The notes under the pieces are model-generated. The model saw nothing but the letters and a program-made list of their open reading frames with translations. It was not told the origin of the DNA and ran no database searches. DNA of 64,000 nt from Brachybacterium alimentarium. Its GTDB lineage: Bacteria > Actinomycetota > Actinomycetes > Actinomycetales > Dermabacteraceae. Location of the stretch: NCBI RefSeq assembly GCF_002332425.1, contig NZ_NRGS01000019.1:1-64000 (forward strand), read 5' to 3'. Both the position numbers and the translations under genes were made by a program. Below, piece by piece: positions 8,898-18,232 of this stretch (position 1 is the stretch's first letter; every line of letters starts with the position of its first letter).

Positions 8898-10370
8898 ATG
8901 AGTCGGCCGAACATCATCCTGGCGTGCGTCGACGAGATGCGGGCCGATGCGATGGGCGCCGCCGGCAACGAGCACATCGACACCCAGAACCTCGATGATC
9001 TCGCCGGCGGCGGCTACCGCTTCACACGCGCCTACTCGGCGACGCCCACCTGTGTCCCGGCACGGGTCGCGATGTTCACCGGGCAGTCGCCCGATCGTCA
9101 CGGGCGCTACGGGTACCGGGAGGGCATCTCCTTCCCGGACGCGCACCCGGTGACCTTGCAGTCCACTCTGCGGGGCGCCGGGTACCAGGCGTTCGGGATC
9201 GGCAAGATGCACGTGTTCCCCGACCGTGCGCGCTGCGGCTTCGACGAGGTGCTGCTGCACGACGGGTTCCTGCACATCTCCCGGCGACTGACGCAGGGGC
9301 CGTCGGCCCAGATCGACGACTACGTCGACTTCCTGCGCCGCGAGACCGGGGACCCCCGGGCCGACTACCAGGAGACCGGGATCGGCTGCAATGCGATGAC
9401 CGCCCGGCCATGGGAGCGCGAGGAACGCCTGCATCCCACCCGCTGGGTGGCCGACGAGTCGTTCCGCTTCCTCGAGCGGCGCGACCCCACCCGCCCCTTC
9501 TTCCTGTACATGTCCTTCCACCGGCCCCATGCACCCTTCGATCCGCCGGCCTGGCTGTGGGACAAGTACCGCGGCCGGGAGTTCCCGCCACGGCCGATGG
9601 GCGACTGGGTGGAGAGGTTCGACGAGCACCGCCGCGACTTCTCCTCCGAGGCGGAGTTCGGGGCGCAGAAGGAGAGCACCCATCAGCAGGTGCGCGCCGG
9701 CTATTACGGCTCGATCGAGTTCGTCGACCTGCAGCTGAACCGTCTGCGCGAGAAGCTCTCGGATCATGGCCTGCTCGAGGACACGGTCGTCGTGTTCGTC
9801 TCGGACCACGGCGACATGATGGGCGATCACGACATGTACCGGAAGTCGGTGGGCTACGAGGGCTCAGCCCGGATCCCCCTCGTGATGCACGTGCCGCCCC
9901 GCTGGCGCGAGGGCTGGGGCGCGCCCGGCGAGGTCTCGGCGATCGCCGAGCTGCGCGATCTCATGCCCACCCTGCTCGGCCTCGCCGGGGTCGAGGTGCC
10001 CGGCAGCGTGGACGGCCTGGATCTGCGGCCGACGACGGCGGGCGGCACCGGGCGGGAGCACCTGCACGGGGAGCATCTGATCGGCTCGTTGGGGCGGCAC
10101 TCGATGCAGTGGATCCGCTCCCAGCGGTTCAAATACCTCTGGTTCTCCGGGGACGGGCACGAGCAGCTCTTCGACCTCGAGACGGATCCGCACGAGCTGC
10201 ACGACCTCGCCGACGACCCCGGAGCTGCCGACGAGCTGGCCCGGCATCGGGAGATCCTGGTCCAGGAGCTGGAAGGACGCGAGGAGGGGTTCGTGCACGA
10301 CGGACACCTCGTCGCGGGACGGACGCCGCAGTCCGAGGCCTCCTGGGTGCGGGAGCACGCGCGGCTCTGA
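8898..10370 (+). CDS. Type I (formylglycine-dependent) sulfatase
   Basis: 490 residues of the alkaline-phosphatase superfamily. The maturation motif C52-V-P-A-R56 (C-x-P-x-R) marks the cysteine to be converted to formylglycine. The N-terminal Asp (PNIILACVDEMR) and the later SDHGDMMGDH segment would bind the metal. No signal peptide is visible, so it is probably cytoplasmic and would act on imported sulfate esters or be matured before any export. The substrate is unknown; plain choline, aryl or sugar sulfates are all possible. A formylglycine-generating enzyme able to mature it is encoded 41 kb away at 50675. Confidence 0.9.
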   Translation: MSRPNIILACVDEMRADAMGAAGNEHIDTQNLDDLAGGGYRFTRAYSATPTCVPARVAMFTGQSPDRHGRYGYREGISFPDAHPVTLQSTLRGAGYQAFGIGKMHVFPDRARCGFDEVLLHDGFLHISRRLTQGPSAQIDDYVDFLRRETGDPRADYQETGIGCNAMTARPWEREERLHPTRWVADESFRFLERRDPTRPFFLYMSFHRPHAPFDPPAWLWDKYRGREFPPRPMGDWVERFDEHRRDFSSEAEFGAQKESTHQQVRAGYYGSIEFVDLQLNRLREKLSDHGLLEDTVVVFVSDHGDMMGDHDMYRKSVGYEGSARIPLVMHVPPRWREGWGAPGEVSAIAELRDLMPTLLGLAGVEVPGSVDGLDLRPTTAGGTGREHLHGEHLIGSLGRHSMQWIRSQRFKYLWFSGDGHEQLFDLETDPHELHDLADDPGAADELARHREILVQELEGREEGFVHDGHLVAGRTPQSEASWVREHARL

Positions 10371-10504
10371 CCTCCTGAACCCGCCGGAGCCCGCCGGAGC
10401 CCGTCGAAGGTCGAGGGTCCCGTGGCGGAAAGATCGACTGCAGGCGGAGCGCGTGAGTGCCGTAGAGCGATGTGTCCTGCCTGCGCAGCTGGTGGAGTAG
10501 GGAC

Positions 10505-11632
10505 ATGAACGACTCCGCGCCGACAACGCCGTCCGACCCTGTGCCGCCCACTGCCGCTGCAGCTGCCGATGCCGATGCCGATGCCGCCCATGCTGCGGGT
10601 CCCGCCGATCCTTATGCTGCCGAGAAGAAGCTCGGACGCCTCGTCGCGGTCACCCTGGGATGGTGGGCCCACGGCGGGGTGCGCCTGCTGCTCGCCGTCG
10701 TGCTGCTCTACTACGGGGTCGCGAAGCTCGTGTTCGGCCAGTTCGGCCTCGCGGACACGGGCGACGCCCTCATCGCGCACGGCGAGATGAGCCCGATGGG
10801 GCTGCTGTGGCGGATGGCCGCGTTCTCCCCGCTGTTCCAGTTCCTCTCCGGCCTCGCGGAGTTCGGCGCCGGCCTGGCTCTGCTGTGGCGGCGCACGGTC
10901 CCCCTCGGGGCGGTGATCGGTGCCGCGTCCATGTCGCTCGTGCTGGTGCTGAACCTGGGCTACGACGTGATGGTCAAGACCCCTTCGCTCGTGTACCTGA
11001 TCATGTCGCTGATCGTGCTGATCCCCTGGATTCCGCGGCTGGCCAGGGCGTTCCTGGGCCACGGCGCGATCGGTCGTGGGCCCGTGCCCAGGTTGGTGCC
11101 GTGGCGTCCGCTGGAGCGGGTCACGAACATCCTCGGACCGATCGCGGCGCTGGCGCTGGTCGCGCTCGTGAGCTGGGGCGTCAGCTCGATGTACCCCGAG
11201 CGCAGCACCGACGAGTCCGTGCCTGCCGGGGTCTGGGCCGTGCAGGAGGACTCTGCGGAGCCGGCCGGCCAGCTCGCCGAGGACACCCGCTGGAGCGCGA
11301 TCGCCTTCGGCTCGACGATCGAAGGCGAGACCTCCCAGGTGCAGCTGCGCCGAGCGGACGGCGAGCTGCTGGCCGGCACCTACCAGCGCACCGACGAGAG
11401 CACCGTCCAGCTCGAGCTGGGGCCGCTGCGCGAGGAGGGCCAGCCCGTCACCGACTATCTCGAGCAGGCGACGACGTCGCTGACGCTGAGCATCGACGAG
11501 CGGAGCGACGGGACGCTGCACGTGACCGGTGAGGGCCAGGACCTGGTGCTGACCCCGGACGACTCGGGCACGACGCTCTACGACCGTGGATTCAGCTGGG
11601 GTGTGCGCCCGGATGATCCCTTCAACCGCTGA
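10505..11632 (+). CDS. DoxX-like membrane protein with C-terminal extracytoplasmic domain
   Basis: 375 residues. After a Pro/Ala-rich cytoplasmic N-terminus (about 35 residues) come four membrane helices with the layout of the DoxX family (WAHGGVRLLLAVVLLYYGVAKLVF and following). A fifth helix lies near 205-225, and about 150 polar residues with no recognised fold follow. DoxX proteins are linked to thiol and quinone redox processes at the membrane; the role here is not established. The start was placed at the ATG at 10505 because a GGAGTAGGG ribosome site precedes it. Confidence 0.72.
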   Translation: MNDSAPTTPSDPVPPTAAAAADADADAAHAAGPADPYAAEKKLGRLVAVTLGWWAHGGVRLLLAVVLLYYGVAKLVFGQFGLADTGDALIAHGEMSPMGLLWRMAAFSPLFQFLSGLAEFGAGLALLWRRTVPLGAVIGAASMSLVLVLNLGYDVMVKTPSLVYLIMSLIVLIPWIPRLARAFLGHGAIGRGPVPRLVPWRPLERVTNILGPIAALALVALVSWGVSSMYPERSTDESVPAGVWAVQEDSAEPAGQLAEDTRWSAIAFGSTIEGETSQVQLRRADGELLAGTYQRTDESTVQLELGPLREEGQPVTDYLEQATTSLTLSIDERSDGTLHVTGEGQDLVLTPDDSGTTLYDRGFSWGVRPDDPFNR

Positions 11633-11640
11633 CGTGCCTC

Positions 11641-11646
11641 TATGAT
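11641..11646 (+). promoter_or_regulatory. -10 box of a leaderless gene
   Basis: TATGAT ends 6 nt before the ATG at 11653, the layout of actinobacterial leaderless promoters; no ribosome binding site is present. Confidence 0.5.
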
Positions 11647-11652
11647 CCGAGG

Positions 11653-12171
11653 ATGACCGCTCCGGGCCCACGACCTCGTCGGATCTACGGAGTCCTGTGC
11701 CTGGTCGGCGCCCTGACCTGGGGCCTGGCGCTGATCCTGCTCGTGGTCGCCGGCATCAGCGGCCTCTACGCTGTCCTGCTGGGCGCCTCCGAGGCTCTCA
11801 CCCCCTCCCCGGACGGACCCCAGGACGGCCGGGTCGTGACGGGCGTGATGATCGGGTCGATGGTGGGCGCGGTCGCGCTCGCCCTGATCACCCTGGTGCT
11901 GGATGCGGTGGTGGCGGTGTGCTCGGTGGGCCGGTTGCGCGCCGGGCGGGGCCGGGCGCCGGTGTCGATCCTCGCGCTCGTGGGCGTCGGAGCGGGCACC
12001 GTGCTGCCGCTGGCCCTGGGGGCGCTCGCGGTCGGCGCCCACGGCGCCGAGCTGTCACGGGTCGCCGGGACGCTGGGATGGCTGCTCGCCGCGGAACTGC
12101 TCGTGCTCGCACCGTGCGCGCGTCTGGGCCAGATGATCGGCGGGATCGTCGACGCGGCCGACCCGCGCTGA
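11653..12171 (+). CDS. Small four-helix membrane protein, unknown function
   Basis: 172 residues with four strongly hydrophobic segments (about 12-38, 58-85, 97-120 and 130-150) separated by short Arg/Pro-rich loops. No family motif was recognised. It begins without a ribosome binding site just after the DoxX-like gene and precedes the nuclease-helicase operon. Coding character is supported by its high GC at third positions and by its hydrophobic pattern. Confidence 0.6.
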   Translation: MTAPGPRPRRIYGVLCLVGALTWGLALILLVVAGISGLYAVLLGASEALTPSPDGPQDGRVVTGVMIGSMVGAVALALITLVLDAVVAVCSVGRLRAGRGRAPVSILALVGVGAGTVLPLALGALAVGAHGAELSRVAGTLGWLLAAELLVLAPCARLGQMIGGIVDAADPR

Positions 12172-12173
12172 TC

Positions 12174-12194
12174 AGGGCCTCGTGCGTCGGCCCT
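12174..12194 (+). terminator. GC hairpin after the small membrane protein gene
   Basis: AGGGCC and GGCCCT pair around a 9-nt loop starting 3 nt after the stop codon. A pyrimidine stretch (CTCCCCTAC) follows but there is no true T-run. It would separate this gene from the nuclease-helicase operon. Confidence 0.4.
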
Positions 12195-12257
12195 CTCCCC
12201 TACTGTGGTCCCGTGCGGCGGAACGTGCCGCTGTCATCTCGTGAAGGAGCCCGGACG

Positions 12258-14957
12258 ATGCAGATCGAGTTCGGCTGGTCGCTGGACGGCACCTCCTGGG
12301 CGGATGCCGGCTCCGGCGGGGCCAGCGGCCAGGTGCGCATGGGCCCGCGAGGGCTGGTCGCGCTGCTGCAGACCCGCCTGGCGCTGACCCGTCCGTCGGT
12401 CGACCCCGCGGTGCGGATCGCGCAGTACGCGAGCGCGATCTCCGCGGCCCGGCACGAGTGGGTGCACGACTCCTTCGACGTCGATCCCTGGGCGACCGCC
12501 GCGACGATGCTGCACTGGCGCGATGCCGCCGTCGCAGCCGGGGCCCGCCTGCGCCCAGCGCCCGGTCTGCCCGCGCGGATCGACGCGCTGTGCGCGATCG
12601 AGGAGGTCGCCGAGCTCTCCCCCGGCGCGGCCGACGACCTCCGTGAACTGGTCGAACTGCTCGAGAGCCTCTCCGCGGACCCGTGGCCGCTGGGGATCGA
12701 CGAGATCCGCTGCCAGGAGAGCCCGGAGACCCTCCCGGGAATGTGGCCGCGGCTGCTCAGGCTGCTCGCCGGGGCGGGCGTCGACGTGGTGACCGCGCAC
12801 GACGCGCAATCCGGCAGGCCCGAACTGGTGCTGGTCGAGGCGGACGACGAATGGGCTGCCGCCGAGACCGCCGCCCGGTTCCTCGCCGGGCGCGACGGCG
12901 AGCCCGTCCACGTCCTCGCCACCGAGGACACCGTGCTGCTGGATCAGGAGCTGCGCCGCCGAGGGCAGGCCGCGATCGGGGTGGCGGGCGCCTCCGCGAA
13001 CCGCACCAGCCTGCAGATCCTGCCGCTGTACCTCTCGATCGCGATCGCTCCGGTGGACGTGCAGCAGCTCGGCGCCTTCCTGGACCTGCGGGTGCTCGAC
13101 GCCCCGGAGACGGATCGCGAGCCCATCGGCCTGGTGCCCTCACGGGTGCGCCGACGGTTCCTGGATGCGCTGGCCGCTGAGCCGGGCACCGGCGGTCCGG
13201 CCTGGGAGGCGGTGCTCACCGAGCTCGCCGCCGATCCCGAGGAGGCGGCGGCTCTCGAGATCGCCCGGGAGATCTCTGCCCTGGTCACCGACCCGATCAG
13301 TCCCGATCAGCTCACTCCCGCACGGCTGCGCGCGGCGACCTCCTGGCTCGGGACGCGGCTGCGCGCCCTCGGCCAGGGCGACCCCGGGCTGGTCCGGGCC
13401 GGGGCCCACCTGCAGACCTTCCTCGAGGTGCTCGACACCCTCGGCGAGGACCATGTGCTCCGTCCCCGCGAACTCTCCCAGATCGTGGAGTCCGCCGGAG
13501 GCCGCGCCGGTTCGCCGTTCGCCCGCCCCGAGGCGACGTCGGCCTGGACCGCGTGCACGCGCCCCGCCCAGCTGCGCGCGGACGGCGGGGACGTGCTGTG
13601 GTGGGGAGCGGATCGACAGGACGCGCAGACCGGGGTGACCTGGGATCCGCTCGAGATCACTGCGCTCGAGGGGCTCGGTGCGGTGCTGCTGGACCCCGCC
13701 GCTCTCGCCGCACTGGAGACCGACGCCGGGCTGAGAGCGCTGCTCGGCGCCGGGCGGTTGATCGTGGTCCGCACGCGCACGCGCACCGAGCAGGCCACGG
13801 CCCCGCATTCCCTGCTCGCCCACCTCGCCGCCGACCGGGCCGAGGCCGGGGAGGACGTCGCGAAGGTGCTCGCGCGGCATCTCGTGGACCCGCGCGAGGC
13901 GCTGGGCCCGGAGGGATGGTCGCTCGCCGGGTCGCGCCGGGAGGTGCGGGTTCCTCCGCCCGCGCCGCCGGTGGCGCGTCCGGACGACCTCACCAAGCAG
14001 GTCGATCCTGCACCCCACCTGGTGCCGCAGGCGCTGAGCTACTCCCAGGCGGAGAACCTGCTGGGCTGCCGGCAGAAGTGGACCTATCGCACCGGGCTCG
14101 GGATCCGGCCCGCGTCGGTCGCGAGCGTGCCCAGCGGCAACCAGATGATCGGCACCCTCGTGCACGCCGTCGTCGAGGAGCTGGTGAACGAGGGGACTGA
14201 GCGGGGCCGGACGGGTCCCCCGTCGGCCGCAGACATCGAGCGGACGCTCGACGCGCTGCTCCCCCAGCTCGCCTCGGAGCTGCTGCTGCCCGGCCGCGAG
14301 GTCGAGCTGACCACGATGCGCGAGACCTCCGTGCGCTCGCTCGAGGAGTTCTTCACCCGCCTGGCCGACGCGGGCCTGGTGATCACCTCGGTCGAGTCCC
14401 GCTTCGAGGAGCCGCTCACCCTGCACCTGCGCCGCGGCGACCTGGAGGTGCCGTTCCTGGGATTCCGCGACGTGCTCGCCGAGGATGCCTCCGGCCGCCC
14501 CACCGTCATCGACCTGAAGTGGACCGCCGCGGCGAAGAAATACCCCGAGCTGTTCGATGCCGGCGAGGCCCTGCAGCTGGCCTCCTACGCCTGGTCGCTG
14601 CACGACGACAGCGCCGACGTCGGCTACTTCCTGCTCAAGCAGGGCGAGTTCGTCTCCGCGAACCCGGCGCTGGATCCCCACGGCCGGCCCACGCTCGACA
14701 TCGCGAAGGCCTGGTCGATGACCACCGAGGGCATCACCGAGGCGCTCGACGCGATCGGCGAGGGCACCGTCTCCGCGCAGTCCGGGCAGATCCTGCGGGA
14801 TGCCGGGCAGGACCCGGGCACCCCGCGCCAGACCGCGAAGAAGACCTACGCCGCCGCCCAGGAGTCGGCGCGGGCCGAGGGCGGGATCGTGGTCGACGCC
14901 CGCTGCGACTTCTGCGACTTCTCCCTGCTGTGCGGCCTGAGAGGCGATGCATCATGA
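12258..14957 (+). CDS. AddB-like PD-(D/E)XK nuclease with 4Fe-4S cysteines
   Basis: 899 residues. The C-terminal third is a RecB-type nuclease: a His in GTLVHAVVEE, then the catalytic Asp in GFRDVLAE and the DLK of VIDLKWT at about 738-754. Four cysteines frame it as in AddB: C604 (LLGCRQKW) and C883, C886, C892 (RCDFCDFSLLC). The N-terminal two thirds should be a helicase-like scaffold, but where AddB has a Walker A loop only a Gly/Ser-rich stretch without the GKT/S lysine is seen. It is probably a structural half that scans DNA, as in AddB/RecC. A GAAGGAG ribosome site precedes the ATG at 12258. The stop overlaps the next start as ATGA, so translation is coupled with the AddA-like subunit. 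Likely role: processing of double-strand ends for RecA-dependent repair. Confidence 0.85.
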   Translation: MQIEFGWSLDGTSWADAGSGGASGQVRMGPRGLVALLQTRLALTRPSVDPAVRIAQYASAISAARHEWVHDSFDVDPWATAATMLHWRDAAVAAGARLRPAPGLPARIDALCAIEEVAELSPGAADDLRELVELLESLSADPWPLGIDEIRCQESPETLPGMWPRLLRLLAGAGVDVVTAHDAQSGRPELVLVEADDEWAAAETAARFLAGRDGEPVHVLATEDTVLLDQELRRRGQAAIGVAGASANRTSLQILPLYLSIAIAPVDVQQLGAFLDLRVLDAPETDREPIGLVPSRVRRRFLDALAAEPGTGGPAWEAVLTELAADPEEAAALEIAREISALVTDPISPDQLTPARLRAATSWLGTRLRALGQGDPGLVRAGAHLQTFLEVLDTLGEDHVLRPRELSQIVESAGGRAGSPFARPEATSAWTACTRPAQLRADGGDVLWWGADRQDAQTGVTWDPLEITALEGLGAVLLDPAALAALETDAGLRALLGAGRLIVVRTRTRTEQATAPHSLLAHLAADRAEAGEDVAKVLARHLVDPREALGPEGWSLAGSRREVRVPPPAPPVARPDDLTKQVDPAPHLVPQALSYSQAENLLGCRQKWTYRTGLGIRPASVASVPSGNQMIGTLVHAVVEELVNEGTERGRTGPPSAADIERTLDALLPQLASELLLPGREVELTTMRETSVRSLEEFFTRLADAGLVITSVESRFEEPLTLHLRRGDLEVPFLGFRDVLAEDASGRPTVIDLKWTAAAKKYPELFDAGEALQLASYAWSLHDDSADVGYFLLKQGEFVSANPALDPHGRPTLDIAKAWSMTTEGITEALDAIGEGTVSAQSGQILRDAGQDPGTPRQTAKKTYAAAQESARAEGGIVVDARCDFCDFSLLCGLRGDAS

Positions 14958-17900
14958 GCTTCACCCTGATCAACGCCTCTGCCGGCTCCGGCAAGACGTA
15001 CACGCTGACGCGGCTGCTGGCCGAGCGCCTCGAGGAGGGACTGGACCCCTCGCAGGTCATCGCCACCACCTTCACCGTCAAAGCGGCCGACGAGCTCTCC
15101 CAGCGGGTGCGCTCCACGCTGCTGGACCGTCAGCAGGTCGAGGCCGCCCGCGGCATCGACAGCGCGCTGATCAGCACCGTGAACTCGGTCGCCGGGCGCC
15201 TGGTCACGGAATACGCACTGGATGCCGGGATCTCGCCCGACGTCCAGGTGCTCGACGACACCACGCAGAAGGCGACCTTCGCCGCGGCGATCGACCGCAC
15301 CACCGCCGCCGCCGGAGTGCGCTGGGCGGCGATGCTGGCCCGCACCGAGCACGACGGCGACGAGAAGGACACCGGCTTCGCGTTCGCGCACCGGAAGCAG
15401 GCCTGGCGCGGTCGGGTCAAGGACGTCGCGGACACCGCTCGCACCAACCTGCTCAGCGCCGAGGACCTGCGCGCGGCGGCCCCCGCCTCCTGGGAGGAGT
15501 TCCGCGCCGCAGCGCACCTCCCCGAGCCCGGAGAGGACCTGCGCGGGCGCTGGCTGCACGAGCTGGGACAGCGGATCGGTGACTTCGCGCAGGACATCCA
15601 GGCCTCGGTCGATGAGTCCGGCGACCCCGTGAAGGGCGGGCCGATCGCTCCGCGGAGCGTGAACAAGGCGCGCACGGACCTCGAGGCGCTGCGTCGGACG
15701 GAGCGGACCCTGCGCGATCGCGACCGGGCGCCGTGGTCCAGCTGGCTGCGGCTGGCCGGCGGGACGTTCGGCGCCCCGGCCAAGAAGGCCCTGGAGCCGC
15801 TGGCCGCGGAGATCGAGGAGGGCTTCGCGCAGAACCCCGCCTGGCAGCAGGACCTGCAGGACCTCATCGCGCTCGTGCTCGACGTCGCCGCGGAGTCCCT
15901 CGAGGCGTACGAGACCTACAAGCGCGAGCTGGGACTGATCGACTTCATCGACCAGGAGGTGCGGGCCCTGCGTCTGCTCCAGGAGTCCCCTCGCGTGCGC
16001 GCATCGATCGCCTCGCGCTTCCGCCTGCTCGCCGTCGACGAGTTCCAGGACACCTCCCCCATCCAGCTCGCCCTGTTCCTCGAACTCTCCCAGCTCATCG
16101 AGGACAAGATCTGGGTGGGCGACCCCAAACAGGCGATCTACGGCTTCCGCGACGCCGATCCGCGCCTGATGCGGGACATCATCGACGCGCTCGAGGGCGG
16201 CGGCACCGTGTTCGGCACCGGCGAGGTGCAGAACCTCTCCCACTCGTGGCGCTCGCAGAAGCTGCTGGTGGACTTCTCCAACGCCGTGTTCGCCCCGGTG
16301 TTCGCACCCGACGGGGAGGGCCTGGAGAGGATCACCCTCTCGATCCCCGCCCCGCGGGAGTCGGCGGCGGGCAGCGGCATGCTCGAGGTCTGGGAGGCGA
16401 CGAAGAACGACCGACGCGCGGTCTCCGCGCAGAAGCATGCGGCGATGATCGCCGAGCAGATCCGGCAGCGGATCGACCAGGGCGCCTTCACCCCCGGATC
16501 CACCGCGGTGCTGGTGCGCAGCAACGCCCAGCGGGCCTCCGTCGTCGCCGCCCTGCAGGAGCGCGGCGTGCCGACCGCCGGTGCCGCGCATCCGCTGCTC
16601 GCCACCCGGGAGGCGCAGATGGTGCGGGCGGCGCTCGCGGTCACCCTCGACGGCTCCGACACCCTCGCGCTGACCGAGCTGGTGACGCTGCTCGATGACC
16701 ACGGCGCCCACCAGGACTGGTTCGCCCAGCTCACCGCCGCGCCGGACCGCGACGCACGCCGCGCCGTCTTCGCCAGCTGGTGGGACGACGACGTGCTCAG
16801 CGGGCTGCGGGAGGTGCGTCGCGCCTGCATCGGCTTCACCCCGGTCGAGATGATCAGCGCCCTGATCGACGCCCTGGACCTGCCGCAGCGGATCAAGCGC
16901 TGGAGCGGCCAGGGAGCACGCCGCCGCACCCTCGACGCACTGCGGGCGCTCGCGCACGAGACCACCGAGAGGCGCCGCGCGGAGGGATCCCCCATCACCC
17001 TCACCGGGCTGCGGTCCGAGCTCGATGCCTGGGAGGAGGGGCCCGACCTCTCCGCCCTGCCCGATGCGGTCTGGGTGGGCACCGTCCACGGCGCCAAGGG
17101 CCTGGAATGGGACCACGTCATCACCTATCTCGGGGGCCCGCCGAAGGAGCGCGATCACTCCAGCGGGGTGCTCGTCGCCTCCCCCGGCGCACTCGACGTC
17201 ACCGCTCCGCTGTCCGGCCGCAGCCTGCGCTTCTGGCCGAAGGTCGCAGCTCCGGGCGAGGTGGTCGCGGATCTCGCGACCTCGGCGTTCGCGACCCGTC
17301 GGCGCGATGCGGAGGCCGAGGAGTCCGGGCGCGTGCACTACGTGGCGCTCACGCGCGCGGCCCGCACCTCCGTGCTCGCCGTGCCGGGTGCGGCGACGGT
17401 GCTGGACAGCCTGATCCAGGACGTCGATGGAACGGGCGACGGGATGCAGGACGGAGTCCACCTGGTGAGCTGGTCCGACGACGAGATCGCGGTGCACGGC
17501 ACGGCGGCTCCCCTGCCGGCGACGGTGACCGCGGTGAACGTCGACGAGCTGCTCGAGGAGGAGCCGCAGCGCCTGCCGCCGAGCGGCGACCCCCTCGCGG
17601 CGAGCGATGTGCCGCTGCGCCCGAGCGGGGAGACGTCCGCGCGGGTCACGGGCCGCTTCCAGGCCTCCGCCGTCGGCTCCGACGATGCGCTCGGCGAAGT
17701 GCTCGAGCCGCAGAGCATCGGTCCGGTGCTCGTCCATGGCGGCGGGCAGCGCTGGGAGCGGGTCGGCGAAGCCGTGCACGCCTATCTCGCCCTGCCGCTG
17801 GAGCATCTCTCGGCGCAGCAGCGCACGGCCGCCGCCGAGCGCCTCCTGCAGCGCTGGGTGGTGACCCGCACGGTCGGCGCCCAGGTGCTGCTGGACGCCG

Positions 17901-18232
17901 GTGAGGCGTGGGCGCGCTTCCTCGCCGCGGAGTTCCCCGGCGCCGAGCAGCTCACCGAGCAGCCGATCACCTGGTGGAACGAGGACTCCCAGGTCATGGA
18001 GGGGTGGATCGACACCCTGCTGCGCCTGCCCGACGGCTCGATCGTGCTGGTGGACCACAAGACCTATCCCGGGGACGATCCCGTGGGGCATGTGCGCCGG
18101 GAATACCTGGGGCAGATGGCCACCTATGCGCGGGCGCTGGCCGCCTCCGGCACGGCCCCGGACCGGATCCTGGTGCACCTGCCGCTGCGGGGCCAGGTCG
18201 TCGAGGTGAGGCTGCATGACGTCGTGCGCTGA
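14954..18232 (+). CDS. AddA-like UvrD-family helicase-nuclease
   Basis: 1092 residues. It has the full superfamily 1A helicase set: Walker A (SAGSGKT at 9-15), motif II (VDEFQDTSP near 362), motif III (VGDPKQAIYGF near 392), and the VGTVHGAKGLEWD and HYVALTRAAR motifs near 710-800. The C-terminus holds a RecB-type nuclease with the catalytic triad spread over GEAVHAYL, GWIDTLLRL and VLVDHKTY (about 935-1040). Together with the upstream AddB-like protein it forms a predicted two-subunit, two-nuclease enzyme that resects double-strand breaks. The ATG overlaps the previous stop. The pairing resembles AddAB rather than RecBCD, since no RecD-like gene is near. Confidence 0.9.
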   Translation: MSFTLINASAGSGKTYTLTRLLAERLEEGLDPSQVIATTFTVKAADELSQRVRSTLLDRQQVEAARGIDSALISTVNSVAGRLVTEYALDAGISPDVQVLDDTTQKATFAAAIDRTTAAAGVRWAAMLARTEHDGDEKDTGFAFAHRKQAWRGRVKDVADTARTNLLSAEDLRAAAPASWEEFRAAAHLPEPGEDLRGRWLHELGQRIGDFAQDIQASVDESGDPVKGGPIAPRSVNKARTDLEALRRTERTLRDRDRAPWSSWLRLAGGTFGAPAKKALEPLAAEIEEGFAQNPAWQQDLQDLIALVLDVAAESLEAYETYKRELGLIDFIDQEVRALRLLQESPRVRASIASRFRLLAVDEFQDTSPIQLALFLELSQLIEDKIWVGDPKQAIYGFRDADPRLMRDIIDALEGGGTVFGTGEVQNLSHSWRSQKLLVDFSNAVFAPVFAPDGEGLERITLSIPAPRESAAGSGMLEVWEATKNDRRAVSAQKHAAMIAEQIRQRIDQGAFTPGSTAVLVRSNAQRASVVAALQERGVPTAGAAHPLLATREAQMVRAALAVTLDGSDTLALTELVTLLDDHGAHQDWFAQLTAAPDRDARRAVFASWWDDDVLSGLREVRRACIGFTPVEMISALIDALDLPQRIKRWSGQGARRRTLDALRALAHETTERRRAEGSPITLTGLRSELDAWEEGPDLSALPDAVWVGTVHGAKGLEWDHVITYLGGPPKERDHSSGVLVASPGALDVTAPLSGRSLRFWPKVAAPGEVVADLATSAFATRRRDAEAEESGRVHYVALTRAARTSVLAVPGAATVLDSLIQDVDGTGDGMQDGVHLVSWSDDEIAVHGTAAPLPATVTAVNVDELLEEEPQRLPPSGDPLAASDVPLRPSGETSARVTGRFQASAVGSDDALGEVLEPQSIGPVLVHGGGQRWERVGEAVHAYLALPLEHLSAQQRTAAAERLLQRWVVTRTVGAQVLLDAGEAWARFLAAEFPGAEQLTEQPITWWNEDSQVMEGWIDTLLRLPDGSIVLVDHKTYPGDDPVGHVRREYLGQMATYARALAASGTAPDRILVHLPLRGQVVEVRLHDVVR